64,000 nucleotides of DNA from Spongiibacter tropicus DSM 19543 (GTDB lineage: Bacteria; Pseudomonadota; Gammaproteobacteria; Pseudomonadales; Spongiibacteraceae), in assembly GCF_000420325.1 (NCBI RefSeq), contig NZ_ATUS01000001.1:314463-378462 (forward strand), read 5' to 3'. A program made the position numbers and the translations under genes. Shown here one piece after another: positions 46,019-56,299 of this stretch; positions within the stretch are counted from its first letter, which is position 1, and each line of letters opens with the position of its first letter. A model generated the notes under the pieces. That model ran no database searches, was not told where the DNA came from, and saw only the letters and a program-made list of their open reading frames with translations.

Positions 46019-46885
46019 ATGGACACTCAAGCCTTAACAGCGTTCCTGAGCGTAGCCGAATTGCAGTCCTTCTCAGAGGCAGCAGAGAAGCTTCACCTCA
46101 CGCAGCCTGCGGTGAGCAAACGTATCGCCACTCTGGAAAAACAGCTGGACTGCCGGCTCTTTGACCGAATCGGTCGCCATGTGCACCTAACCGAAGCGGG
46201 CCGCTCCCTGCTGCCTATTGCCCAGCGGGTCTTGCAGGAACTGCGCAATGCCCGCCGCCAGATCAACGACCTTCGCGGCACCGTGGCCGGACGCCTGACC
46301 ATGGGCATCAGCCACCATATTGGCCTGCATCGCCTACCGCCGGTATTGCGGGAATTCACCCGACGCTACCCTGCCGTGCAACTCGATATCGATTTTATGG
46401 ATTCAGAGCTGGCTCACCAGCGGATTCTGCAGGGCGAAATGGACCTGGCCGTGATTACCCTCTCACCCAGCCAGGAGGAAAACCTGAGTTTTATTCCCGT
46501 ATGGGAAGACAGCCTGACTGTCGCGGTCTCCAACGATCACCCTCTGGCTGACGCACGACAAGTGAATATTGCGATGCTCAGCCAGCACATCGCCATTCCT
46601 CCGGGCCTAAACACCTATACCGGGCAGATTATCAAACAGTTATTTGATGATGCCGGACTGGAAATGGAAATTGGCATGTCCACCAATTATCTTGAGACGA
46701 TCAAGGTGATGGTCAGCATCGGCCTGGGCTGGAGTATTCTGCCGCATACCTTGCTGGACAGTAGTGTGACCGCCCTGTCGTTGGAAGGCGTGGACTTGCA
46801 CCGCACGCTGGGCTGCGTCCACCATCGCAAGCGCAGCTTATCGAACGCCGCCGAAGCATTTATCGACCTGCTACCCAGCCCCTGA
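46019..46885 (+). CDS. LysR family transcriptional regulator, divergent from leuCDB
   Basis: A 288-residue LysR regulator. The winged helix-turn-helix is MDTQALTAFLSVAELQSFSEAAEKLHLTQPAVSKRIATLEKQLDCRLFDR (residues 1-50), followed by a linker helix and a periplasmic-binding-like effector domain (LTMGISHHIGLHRLPPVLREFTRRYPAVQLDIDF, IGLGWSILPHTLLDSS). The gene is divergent from leuC with a LysR box between them, so it probably controls leuCDB and itself. The effector may be a leucine-pathway intermediate, but that is inference. Its stop is 2 nt from the end of the convergent MocA-like gene. Confidence 0.93.
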   Translation: MDTQALTAFLSVAELQSFSEAAEKLHLTQPAVSKRIATLEKQLDCRLFDRIGRHVHLTEAGRSLLPIAQRVLQELRNARRQINDLRGTVAGRLTMGISHHIGLHRLPPVLREFTRRYPAVQLDIDFMDSELAHQRILQGEMDLAVITLSPSQEENLSFIPVWEDSLTVAVSNDHPLADARQVNIAMLSQHIAIPPGLNTYTGQIIKQLFDDAGLEMEIGMSTNYLETIKVMVSIGLGWSILPHTLLDSSVTALSLEGVDLHRTLGCVHHRKRSLSNAAEAFIDLLPSP

Positions 46886-46887
46886 AG

Positions 46888-47505
46888 TCAAAAACGCTGC
46901 AGGCGTGCTTTAAGTTGCTCAAACTGCTCAGGGGTATCCGCGTCCAGGTAGATTCCTTCATCCTGTACGTCAACGTCATTCAGCCGCTCGGCATTCGCCT
47001 GTATCAATGCCCGGGCACCAAACTCTCCGTCCAGCGCCAGAAGCTCCGGCCAAAATTGCCGACCAAAGGCCACCGGATGCCCGGTCTTTCCCGCACAACG
47101 CGGTCGAACTATACAATCGCTTGCCGCCGCCTGCGAGACCGCGGCTACGGTTGAGATCCGTAACAGCGGCAAATCTGCCGGCATCACCAACAGCGCATCG
47201 GGTAATGGCGTGTTCCCACCCGCCCCTTGCGCAGCTAGCCATTGAGCCAAGCCCTCCGCCAGCGAACTCCCCATACCTTGATGAGCACGAGTGGCATACC
47301 AGCAGCGGCCGATAGACGTCTCTCCAAGCACAAGATGTCGATCGGTATCTCGCAATATGGTATTCACATCGAGGCCGGCACGCGCCGCGCGTCGTTGCAT
47401 CGCCGCCAACATTGAGCAGCCAGGCCGAAGTTCGGCTAAGCGTTTATCCGCCTCACCAAAACGCTGACTCAGCCCTGCAGCGAGCAGAAATATCGGTATC
47501 GCCAC
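46888..47505 (-). CDS. MocA/MobA-like nucleotidyltransferase (putative molybdenum cofactor cytidylyltransferase)
   Basis: A 205-residue GT-A-fold NTP transferase. The signature LLAAGLSQRFGEADKRLAEL (residues 7-26) matches LAAGxSxRFGxxK, ALLVMPADLPLL holds the metal-binding Asp, and GHPVAFGRQFWPELLALDGEFGAR resembles the MocA substrate loop. MocA attaches CMP to molybdopterin for xanthine-oxidase-type enzymes. It starts with GTG at 47505, 3 nt after the xdhC stop, and the pairing with XdhC supports a role in sulfurated MCD cofactor supply. No Mo hydroxylase gene is in the window. Confidence 0.83.
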   Translation of the reverse strand: MAIPIFLLAAGLSQRFGEADKRLAELRPGCSMLAAMQRRAARAGLDVNTILRDTDRHLVLGETSIGRCWYATRAHQGMGSSLAEGLAQWLAAQGAGGNTPLPDALLVMPADLPLLRISTVAAVSQAAASDCIVRPRCAGKTGHPVAFGRQFWPELLALDGEFGARALIQANAERLNDVDVQDEGIYLDADTPEQFEQLKARLQRF

Positions 47506-47508
47506 CGC

Positions 47509-48465
47509 TCAGCCACCCGCACCGCTTCTTAGCTGCACCAGCTCGGCCATCACCGCAACCGCAATTTCCATCGCCGACTTGCTGCCAATCGCCAGACCCA
47601 CCGGCGCATGTAACTGCTGAATCTGTGTTTCGCTCAAATCCAGCATCGCAAGCCGCTCTCGGCGTTTACTCGACGTACGCTCAGAGCCCAGCGCACCAAC
47701 GTAGAAGCACTCTTCCTGAAGGGCCTGCATTAACGCCATGTCATCGATGCGAGGGTCGTGCGTCAGGGTAATGACAATACTGTGGGCATCTCGAGCGAAG
47801 GCTGTTACCGCTTCATCCGGCATCAGGCCGGTCAACTCGACGCCCTCTGTTACCCACTGCTCCCGGCGGTCATCGCGGGGATCGCAAACTACCACGCGAT
47901 AATCCATCGCCGTTGCAATCTCGGAAATACAGCGCGCCAACTCATTGGCCCCAACCAATAACAACTGAAAGCGGGGACCGAAATCTTGCTGCAACATCTC
48001 CTCGGTTAAGGTCAGAGGACACACACGATCCGGAGCAGATAGCAGCCACTCTCCACTGTTCAAATCAACGCAGCGCCGACGGCATTCCCGCGCATTCAAC
48101 GCCAGCAGCAATTCCTTCATATGAGCCAAGTGTGAAGCCGCCGCTACCGGCTCGATCAAAACCTTCATTCGCCCACCACAGGGCAAACCAAAGCGCTCAT
48201 TTTCCTCCGGAGTCACACCGTACTCCTGCAAGGTGCAGTGCTCTGCCGCGAGGCGGCCGTCCGCCAGCTTTTCCAGCAGATCATCTTCAATGCAACCGCC
48301 GGATAACGAGCCAGTAAACTGTCCATCGTTGTCCAAGAATGCCAGCGACCCCAGAGGGCGAGGCGACGCACCGAAGGTCGCGGCGATAGTCAGCAGCCAG
48401 CCACCTCTTCCGCTAGCCAGTGCATCAACCGCCGCAGCGAGTACCCGTTGATCTGTATTTTTCAC
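47509..48465 (-). CDS. XdhC/CoxI family molybdenum hydroxylase maturation factor
   Basis: A 318-residue two-domain protein: an N-terminal XdhC/CoxI domain (residues about 10-80, with GSLSGGCIEDDLLEKLADGR carrying the conserved Gly-Cys-Ile-Glu) and a C-terminal Rossmann XdhC_C domain (FQLLLVGANELARCISEIATAMDYRVVVCDPR, YVGALGSERTSSKRRERL, GLAIGSKSAMEIAVAVMAEL). XdhC binds the Mo cofactor and delivers it after sulfuration to xanthine dehydrogenase and related enzymes. It forms a two-gene unit with the MocA-like gene. The client enzyme must lie elsewhere. Confidence 0.9.
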   Translation of the reverse strand: MKNTDQRVLAAAVDALASGRGGWLLTIAATFGASPRPLGSLAFLDNDGQFTGSLSGGCIEDDLLEKLADGRLAAEHCTLQEYGVTPEENERFGLPCGGRMKVLIEPVAAASHLAHMKELLLALNARECRRRCVDLNSGEWLLSAPDRVCPLTLTEEMLQQDFGPRFQLLLVGANELARCISEIATAMDYRVVVCDPRDDRREQWVTEGVELTGLMPDEAVTAFARDAHSIVITLTHDPRIDDMALMQALQEECFYVGALGSERTSSKRRERLAMLDLSETQIQQLHAPVGLAIGSKSAMEIAVAVMAELVQLRSGAGG

Positions 48466-48567
48466 TCGTTATTCTCAAGCCAAAACCGGCCATATTGTGC
48501 AGTGCTCGCTGGGGATAAGCAAAGTGTGCCCTGCGCCCAGCTCTGTTTAATTTCCCCATTCGCAGGC

Positions 48568-48594
48568 AAAAAAAACGCCGCATAAAGCGGCGTT
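48568..48594 (-). terminator. Rho-independent terminator of the TonB-dependent receptor gene
   Basis: On the minus strand AACGCCGC (48594-48587), a TTTAT loop and GCGGCGTT (48581-48574) form an 8-bp stem followed by a run of T (A-run at 48568-48575 on plus). It begins 20 nt after the receptor stop. Confidence 0.93.
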
Positions 48595-48613
48595 GATATC
48601 TGGGGACAGGCGA

Positions 48614-51109
48614 TTAATACCAGCGGTAAGTCCCCTGAATCGCAAAGCTGCGCGGCGGCTCGATAAAGCCATAATGACCGATGCTTTCAAAGACACTGTT
48701 CGCCAGTGGCGTATCGTTGGAGTAAGACACCACCGTTTCGTCGGTCAGGTTCTTCGCCAGCAGTGCAACTTCCCAGCCTGCAGCAACGTCAGCCAGCGAC
48801 AGACGCAGGTTCACCTTCACGTAACCATCCTGTTCCTGGCTGGGGTCAAGGTTCTGAGATGAGTTGTAGTCACCGGTGAACACGAAGTCAGTGATACCAC
48901 GGAACTCCAGATCACTGCTGACCATACGGCTGTAAGCAAAGCTTAGGTTACCTGAGTAATCGGCCACGTACTGGTTAGTTTTACCTTTATAGTCGCAGTA
49001 ATTGGTACCGTTTACTTCATAGTCTGGGGTCTGCCCCTGATAGCACTGGCCGTTATCAAACTCGGTAAACTCGAAATCCAGGAATGCGAGGGCGCCGCTT
49101 ACCATCAGGTGCTCGGTCAGCGCCAAGCGCCCATCCAACTCAAGCCCCATGGTGGTTGCCGCACCGGCATTACCGACGTTGAAGCCCAAAGTGCCATCGA
49201 AGATACTGACCTGCAGGTCTTCATACTCAGTATAGAATGCCGCAATATTCAGCTCGGCAGCCCCATCCAACAGTGTGGTTTTAGCACCCATCTCCAAGCT
49301 GGTGGCTTGCTCTTCTTCGTACTCGAAACTACCAACCAGAATCAGATCTTCGGTGTTGTTATCCGGACGAATGAGGTTCGCTTCCGGAGAAGCATTGGAA
49401 CGCGCATCGTAACCACCGGATTTGAAGCCGCGCGACAAGGTCGCATACAACATCATGTCGTCGCTCCAGTCATACTGGAGATTAATCGATGGCGACAGAT
49501 TTTGTTCGGTACGAGATCCCTTGAGATCCTGACGCTCTGCGGAGAAATTCTTCGCCACGACCGTATCAATCTCTCCGACGGGAGCAACAACACCGTTCCG
49601 GGTGAAGTCCATACGGCGGCTACCTTCCTTCTCTTCGTGGGAGTAGCGAAGGCCCAAGGTCGCGCGGAACAAATCTGTGGCGTTCCAGGTAGTCTGCAGA
49701 AACACGGAGAACAGCTCAGTATCTGTCGAGAAATTACGCGGCGTACCGAGGTCCCGAATTTCATCACCGGCATCACCAATGCCGGTAAAGCCCAAAAGGC
49801 CACCCGACAAGTCGAACGGAGGCCCTTCGCCATTGCCACCCGCTTTCTGAAGATCATCAGCGTTCAGCAAGTCTGGCAGAAGGTCGCTGTCTACACTGAT
49901 GCTGTCGTAAAACTCCAGCTCGCTCTTCTGATAAAAGCCGCCAGCGATGAATTCAAAGGTCTCTCCGACAGGGGACACCCAACGAAACTCCTGGCTGAAC
50001 TGATCGTAGTTCTCTTCAGCGCCGACACTGAACACTCGAGCCCCGGTGAAGTCACAGTCGCACAACTCTTCCGTGTCGTAAGCCAACAGCCCGGTGATAA
50101 AAGTGAACTGATGGCCGTCCATGTAGTAATCGACATTCAGAGTAATGTTCTGAGTATCGTTGTAACTAAAATCACCATTGGAAGACCGCTTGAAGTCCTG
50201 CTTATTGTTCAGCACGGACGAATCTTCATCGACCGTCGCCAACACAATTGGGCCGACTCCCACTTCGGTAAAGTCCAGAATTTGCCCGTAAGTCTTGCCA
50301 GTAAAACCAGCAGTATCAGAAGTAGAGGGATTATCATTGATGATTTCGATCTGGCGACCGTCGACATCGAACTTGCCCGCCTCCAACTTAAGCATCGCCG
50401 TCAGATTGTCAGTCGCGGCCCAATCAAAAATTGCGCGGATAGTCCCTTCATCTCGGCCCGGTTCATCTCGATTGAGAGTCAGGTTTTCAATATGACCATC
50501 AATATCGCGCTTGCGAATTGCCAGTCGGGCTCCCAAGGTATCCGTCAGCGGACCGGACACGATCAGGTCGATAATCTGCTCATTGAAATCGGGCTCGTAT
50601 GTTGCCGAGACAGAGCCTTCAAACTCTTGTCCAGGACGCGCAGAGATCAAACTCAGGGCGCCAGCGATACTGTTCTTGCCGAACAGAATATTCTGCGGCC
50701 CACGCAATACTTCGACACGGGCTAAATCGAGGAACGGCGCACGGGTAAGCTGCGCACGTCCATAGCTCACGCCATCGAAGTACATACCGACCGACTGCTC
50801 AAAGCCGGGGTTAATACCAGAACCGATGCCTCGGATATAAATGTTGGTACCGATACCCGTTTCCGACATGGTCAAGTTGGGCACATAGGCTTGCAGGTCT
50901 TCCACCTTAGCAATACCTGCCTCAGCCATTTTTTCGCCACTGACCGCATTTACGGAAACCGGAACATCTTGCAGACTGGCGGCACGCAGTGTCGCCGTAA
51001 CAATCACCTCTTCAAGAGCAGGCGCCGCGAACAACGGCGTTGCAGCTACCGACACGGCCGCCGCGAGTGCGGACCGACGAAAGCGTGATACAGTTTTCTT
51101 CAAGGTCAT
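48614..51109 (-). CDS. TonB-dependent outer-membrane receptor
   Basis: An 831-residue receptor: signal sequence (SALAAAVSVAATPLFA), TonB box EEVIVTA near residue 33, plug domain (LQDVPVSVNAVSGEKMAEAGIAKVEDLQAYVPNL...NIYIRGIG...VEVLRGPQNILFGKNSIAGALSL), and a 22-strand barrel ending SFAIQGTYRWY with a terminal aromatic. The cargo is not evident: there are no neighbouring siderophore, haem or cobalamin genes, and no riboswitch in the leader. Such receptors in marine Gammaproteobacteria also import carbohydrates and lipophilic compounds. The start has CTGGAGG upstream. The gene ends in a clear terminator, so it is monocistronic. Confidence 0.96.
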   Translation of the reverse strand: MTLKKTVSRFRRSALAAAVSVAATPLFAAPALEEVIVTATLRAASLQDVPVSVNAVSGEKMAEAGIAKVEDLQAYVPNLTMSETGIGTNIYIRGIGSGINPGFEQSVGMYFDGVSYGRAQLTRAPFLDLARVEVLRGPQNILFGKNSIAGALSLISARPGQEFEGSVSATYEPDFNEQIIDLIVSGPLTDTLGARLAIRKRDIDGHIENLTLNRDEPGRDEGTIRAIFDWAATDNLTAMLKLEAGKFDVDGRQIEIINDNPSTSDTAGFTGKTYGQILDFTEVGVGPIVLATVDEDSSVLNNKQDFKRSSNGDFSYNDTQNITLNVDYYMDGHQFTFITGLLAYDTEELCDCDFTGARVFSVGAEENYDQFSQEFRWVSPVGETFEFIAGGFYQKSELEFYDSISVDSDLLPDLLNADDLQKAGGNGEGPPFDLSGGLLGFTGIGDAGDEIRDLGTPRNFSTDTELFSVFLQTTWNATDLFRATLGLRYSHEEKEGSRRMDFTRNGVVAPVGEIDTVVAKNFSAERQDLKGSRTEQNLSPSINLQYDWSDDMMLYATLSRGFKSGGYDARSNASPEANLIRPDNNTEDLILVGSFEYEEEQATSLEMGAKTTLLDGAAELNIAAFYTEYEDLQVSIFDGTLGFNVGNAGAATTMGLELDGRLALTEHLMVSGALAFLDFEFTEFDNGQCYQGQTPDYEVNGTNYCDYKGKTNQYVADYSGNLSFAYSRMVSSDLEFRGITDFVFTGDYNSSQNLDPSQEQDGYVKVNLRLSLADVAAGWEVALLAKNLTDETVVSYSNDTPLANSVFESIGHYGFIEPPRSFAIQGTYRWY

Positions 51110-51226
51110 GTGGCCTCCAGATGCCTTGATTTATTATGAATGACAGCCCCGACGAACAGCCCGTCGATGCCATCCCCTCTAGGAAGTGCCGCCAGCAAGC
51201 GCTAACGACCCAATGTAATCGGCGAC

Positions 51227-51255
51227 AACATATACCAATCGTTACCAATCCGCAA
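51227..51255 (-). promoter_or_regulatory. Candidate promoter of the TonB-dependent receptor
   Basis: On the minus strand TTGCGG (51255-51250), a 17-nt spacer and TATGTT (51232-51227) lie about 120 nt upstream of the receptor ATG. The spacer contains the two direct repeats described separately. Confidence 0.4.
51233..51250. repeat. Two direct TACCAATC repeats with a 10-bp period
   Basis: TACCAATC occurs at 51233-51240 and 51243-51250 (GATTGGTA on the minus strand), one helical turn apart and within the candidate promoter spacer. This is the arrangement expected for a regulator that binds one face of the DNA. Confidence 0.6.
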
Positions 51256-51528
51256 TCATACGAAAGGCGCATAAACCCTATAATGCGCGCTTGCCTCTAG
51301 CATAGCAAAACTGCGAAACAACGACGCACTAAAGATAGCTCGCTTTTTGCAGACCAGACGCCCTCGGGTCTTGCCGCCCATAAGAGCTTTCTACGATTAA
51401 ACGCCCAAGTCGATCAATTGACGATATTTTCGCCAAGTCTACCCCGGCATCCCACAGCCTCCAGCGTGAGAATTACCTATGCGGCGATTGAAATGCCATT
51501 AATCATCACAAGAATAGTGCTGAGCGGA

Positions 51529-51987
51529 TCAGTAAATCCCCATCGCCAATCCAGCAGCCATTGCCGAGGCCAGCTCACAGGCATTCGCAATCGCTTGCTC
51601 ATCCGGCGCTCCTGTGCAGCACACCGGCTCACAGACCGGCTTTAAAACGAGGCCCCTCGCGATTCTTTCCAGTTCACGAATCGCGCCACTGCCATCGTTA
51701 CCGGTACAGAGAAAAACGGCATAGGGACGCACGGTATCGCGAGCGTTCGCCGGATAAAAGCAGCGATCAAGAAAGTCCTTCATCCCTCCCGGCAGTGCAC
51801 CAAAGTTCTCAGGGGTAAACAGCAAGAGTCCATCGCTATCGAGTAAATCCTGGACACCCGCTTCGGCCGCACGCCTGAGCATCACGTCAGTGCCTTCCTC
51901 CTGTGCCGCTTCGGCGGCGGCATAGGCAAGCCGCTCATTGCGTCCAGACTGGCTGTGATACACCACCAATAATCGCTTAGCTGACAC
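51529..51987 (-). CDS. Flavodoxin-fold NAD(P)H-dependent oxidoreductase
   Basis: A 152-residue flavodoxin-like protein. LLVVYHSQSGRNERLAYAAAEAA (residues 6-28) is the FMN phosphate loop, and LLLFTPENFGALPGGMKDFLDRCFYP (residues about 54-79) is the second FMN-binding loop typical of WrbA/NQO-like and small flavodoxin-family reductases. It ends VFLCTGNDGSGAIRELERIARGLVLKPV. The electron donor and substrate are unknown. It is a single gene, divergent from glyoxalase I across 107 nt and upstream of the TonB-receptor region. Confidence 0.83.
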   Translation of the reverse strand: MSAKRLLVVYHSQSGRNERLAYAAAEAAQEEGTDVMLRRAAEAGVQDLLDSDGLLLFTPENFGALPGGMKDFLDRCFYPANARDTVRPYAVFLCTGNDGSGAIRELERIARGLVLKPVCEPVCCTGAPDEQAIANACELASAMAAGLAMGIY

Positions 51988-52094
51988 GAATCTCCCTCCA
52001 ACAATCGAAAATCACTGCCTTACTCGCTATGCTAGCGGCCACATTGCTCGCCTCCAAGCCAGCATCACGATAGCCAGTTTTACACGGAGCCATC

Positions 52095-52535
52095 ATGAAA
52101 TACCTTCACACAATGGTTCGCGTCAGCGACCTCGACGCCTCTCTACATTTTTACTGCACTGTACTTGGGATGACAGAAATCTCACGCTATGAAAGCGAGC
52201 AAGGCCGCTTCACGCTGGTCTATCTGGCGGCAGAAGGCGATGCCACTGCGGCCCAGGAAAGCAAAACGCCAACGCTGGAACTGACTTACAACTGGGACCC
52301 GGAAACATATAGTGGTGGGCGTAACTTCGGTCATGTGGCCTATGCGGTGGATGACATTTACGCGCTGTGCAGCAAGATTCAGGACGCAGGCATCACGATT
52401 AATCGCCCGCCCCGAGACGGCCATATGGCGTTTATTCGCTCCCCCGACAACATCTCAATTGAGCTGCTGCAAAGCGGCAAAGCTCTGCCCCCTCAAGAGC
52501 CGTGGCTATCGATGCCAAACACCGGCGAGTGGTAG
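52095..52535 (+). CDS. gloA: Lactoylglutathione lyase (glyoxalase I, VOC family)
   Basis: Glyoxalase I isomerises the methylglyoxal-glutathione hemithioacetal to S-lactoylglutathione. The 146-residue protein has the two-repeat VOC fold and the four metal ligands in their expected places: His5 ([10 protein letters not shown]), Glu in LELTYNW, His in [11 protein letters not shown], and Glu in NISIELLQ. It has the short form typical of Ni-dependent bacterial enzymes rather than the longer Zn type. GloB is not in the window. Its end is 17 nt from that of the convergent transglycosylase gene. Confidence 0.94.
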   Translation: MKYLHTMVRVSDLDASLHFYCTVLGMTEISRYESEQGRFTLVYLAAEGDATAAQESKTPTLELTYNWDPETYSGGRNFGHVAYAVDDIYALCSKIQDAGITINRPPRDGHMAFIRSPDNISIELLQSGKALPPQEPWLSMPNTGEW

Positions 52536-52552
52536 GTTAAGCCGGGGAGCGA

Positions 52553-55176
<2,624 letters not shown>

Positions 55177-55195
55177 TCAGAAGGTGCCGTGTTGC

Positions 55196-56164
55196 TTACA
55201 TAAGGGTGAGCTGGCGGCGCTCGAAATCGCGGATACGCTGCCGGTAGTGTTCAAGCGTCTGCTTGGTCGCCACACTGTGAGTTTGATCGCGCAGCTCGCC
55301 GCCCAAGTTTTTGACCAGACAACGCGCGGTCTCCAGCATGGCCTCATAGGCTTGCATACTGTCTTCCGGCCCCGGCAAATTCATAAAAAACACCACGCCG
55401 GGTGTCGAAAAACCGTCGATGGCATCCAGGTCAAAATTGCCCGGTTCCACCAAGTTCGCCACGCTAAACTGTTCAGCGCCGCTGCCATCGGCTTTTTCAA
55501 AGCGATGAAAAATATTCATACGGCCATATCGCAGATCACACGCCAGCAACACCTGCAGCAGATCGGCGCCCTTATAGGCCTGATCTTGATCGGCGACGAC
55601 ATTGAGCACAATTAATTCATGGGGGGCATCGCCACTTTCCGCTTTAACGGCCGGCTCTCGACGCGGCGGCTCGGCGTCACGCTGGCGAACGCGGGGGGCG
55701 GAGATCATCTCGTCACTGAGCACACTGTCTTCTGGAGACATTTCCGGTTCGATACCCACCTCAGGCTCTTTATCTACCGTTGAGGGTGGATTTGCATATT
55801 CCTCAGCGGGGTCGCGAAACAGAATATCGTCGTCCAGTTTGCTTTTCTGAGGATATCTTTCCTCTGGTTCCTGAGGTTGAAGCGCCGGTTCCTGAACCGG
55901 TTTTGCTTCCGGCGCGTCTGCCGGGCTGTCCTGACGTGCATCTCGTTGATGCAGGCTCGGTGGCGCCTCTCTTACCGCAACGACGCGAGCCTCCCCCGGC
56001 AACTCAGGATTAACCAGTTCGTCTTCAATTTCCCGACGTTTTTTAGAGGACAGGCGAATCGTGTCCTGACGCTCGTTGCGCATGCGGCGGAAACCGTCCA
56101 GCAACACTGCAACCGCGAGCAATGCCCCAATGATAATCAACCAATCTCTGACGCTGAGATCCAT
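55196..56164 (-). CDS. zipA: ZipA, cell division protein
   Basis: ZipA tethers FtsZ to the inner membrane during Z-ring assembly. The 322-residue protein has an N-terminal membrane helix (WLIIIGALLAVAVLLDGF, residues 8-25), a basic juxtamembrane stretch (RRMRNERQDTIRLSSKKRREIEDE), a Pro/Glu-rich linker of about 120 residues, and a C-terminal FtsZ-binding domain (LIVLNVVADQDQAYKGADLLQVLLACDLRYGRMNIFHRF...FFMNLPGPEDSMQAYEAML). ZipA is restricted to Gammaproteobacteria. It lies 135 nt after smc, a gap in which I see nothing beyond a likely promoter. Confidence 0.95.
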   Translation of the reverse strand: MDLSVRDWLIIIGALLAVAVLLDGFRRMRNERQDTIRLSSKKRREIEDELVNPELPGEARVVAVREAPPSLHQRDARQDSPADAPEAKPVQEPALQPQEPEERYPQKSKLDDDILFRDPAEEYANPPSTVDKEPEVGIEPEMSPEDSVLSDEMISAPRVRQRDAEPPRREPAVKAESGDAPHELIVLNVVADQDQAYKGADLLQVLLACDLRYGRMNIFHRFEKADGSGAEQFSVANLVEPGNFDLDAIDGFSTPGVVFFMNLPGPEDSMQAYEAMLETARCLVKNLGGELRDQTHSVATKQTLEHYRQRIRDFERRQLTLM

Positions 56165-56299
56165 TATTTTTGGCCCTTGTCTGCCTATATTTTGGCCCCG
56201 CCGAGCCCACCCTAGAATCGGCGTACTTCGAGTCTGAATGGCCAGTATTGTTCCACGCGTTCGGGGAAATATCCACCGCCTGCGACGCCCCTCACAGAC

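Larger units (their letters stand above)
51110..51528. other. 419-nt intergenic region upstream of the TonB-dependent receptor
   Basis: No convincing gene is present; the short open frames here (51012-51272 minus, 51418-51645 plus) lack family features and overlap neighbours. It holds a candidate receptor promoter at 51227-51255 with a pair of direct repeats in its spacer, leaving a leader of about 110 nt. I see no conserved riboswitch core and no strong terminator for the reductase gene upstream. Confidence 0.7.

Noticed and set aside
49109-50725. 538-codon plus-strand frame opposite the TonB-dependent receptor
   Set aside because: Antisense shadow of a clear receptor gene with signal peptide, plug and barrel.
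51110-51330. Cobalamin or other riboswitch in the receptor leader
   Set aside because: I looked for the B12-box-like core and paired stems on the minus strand and found none.
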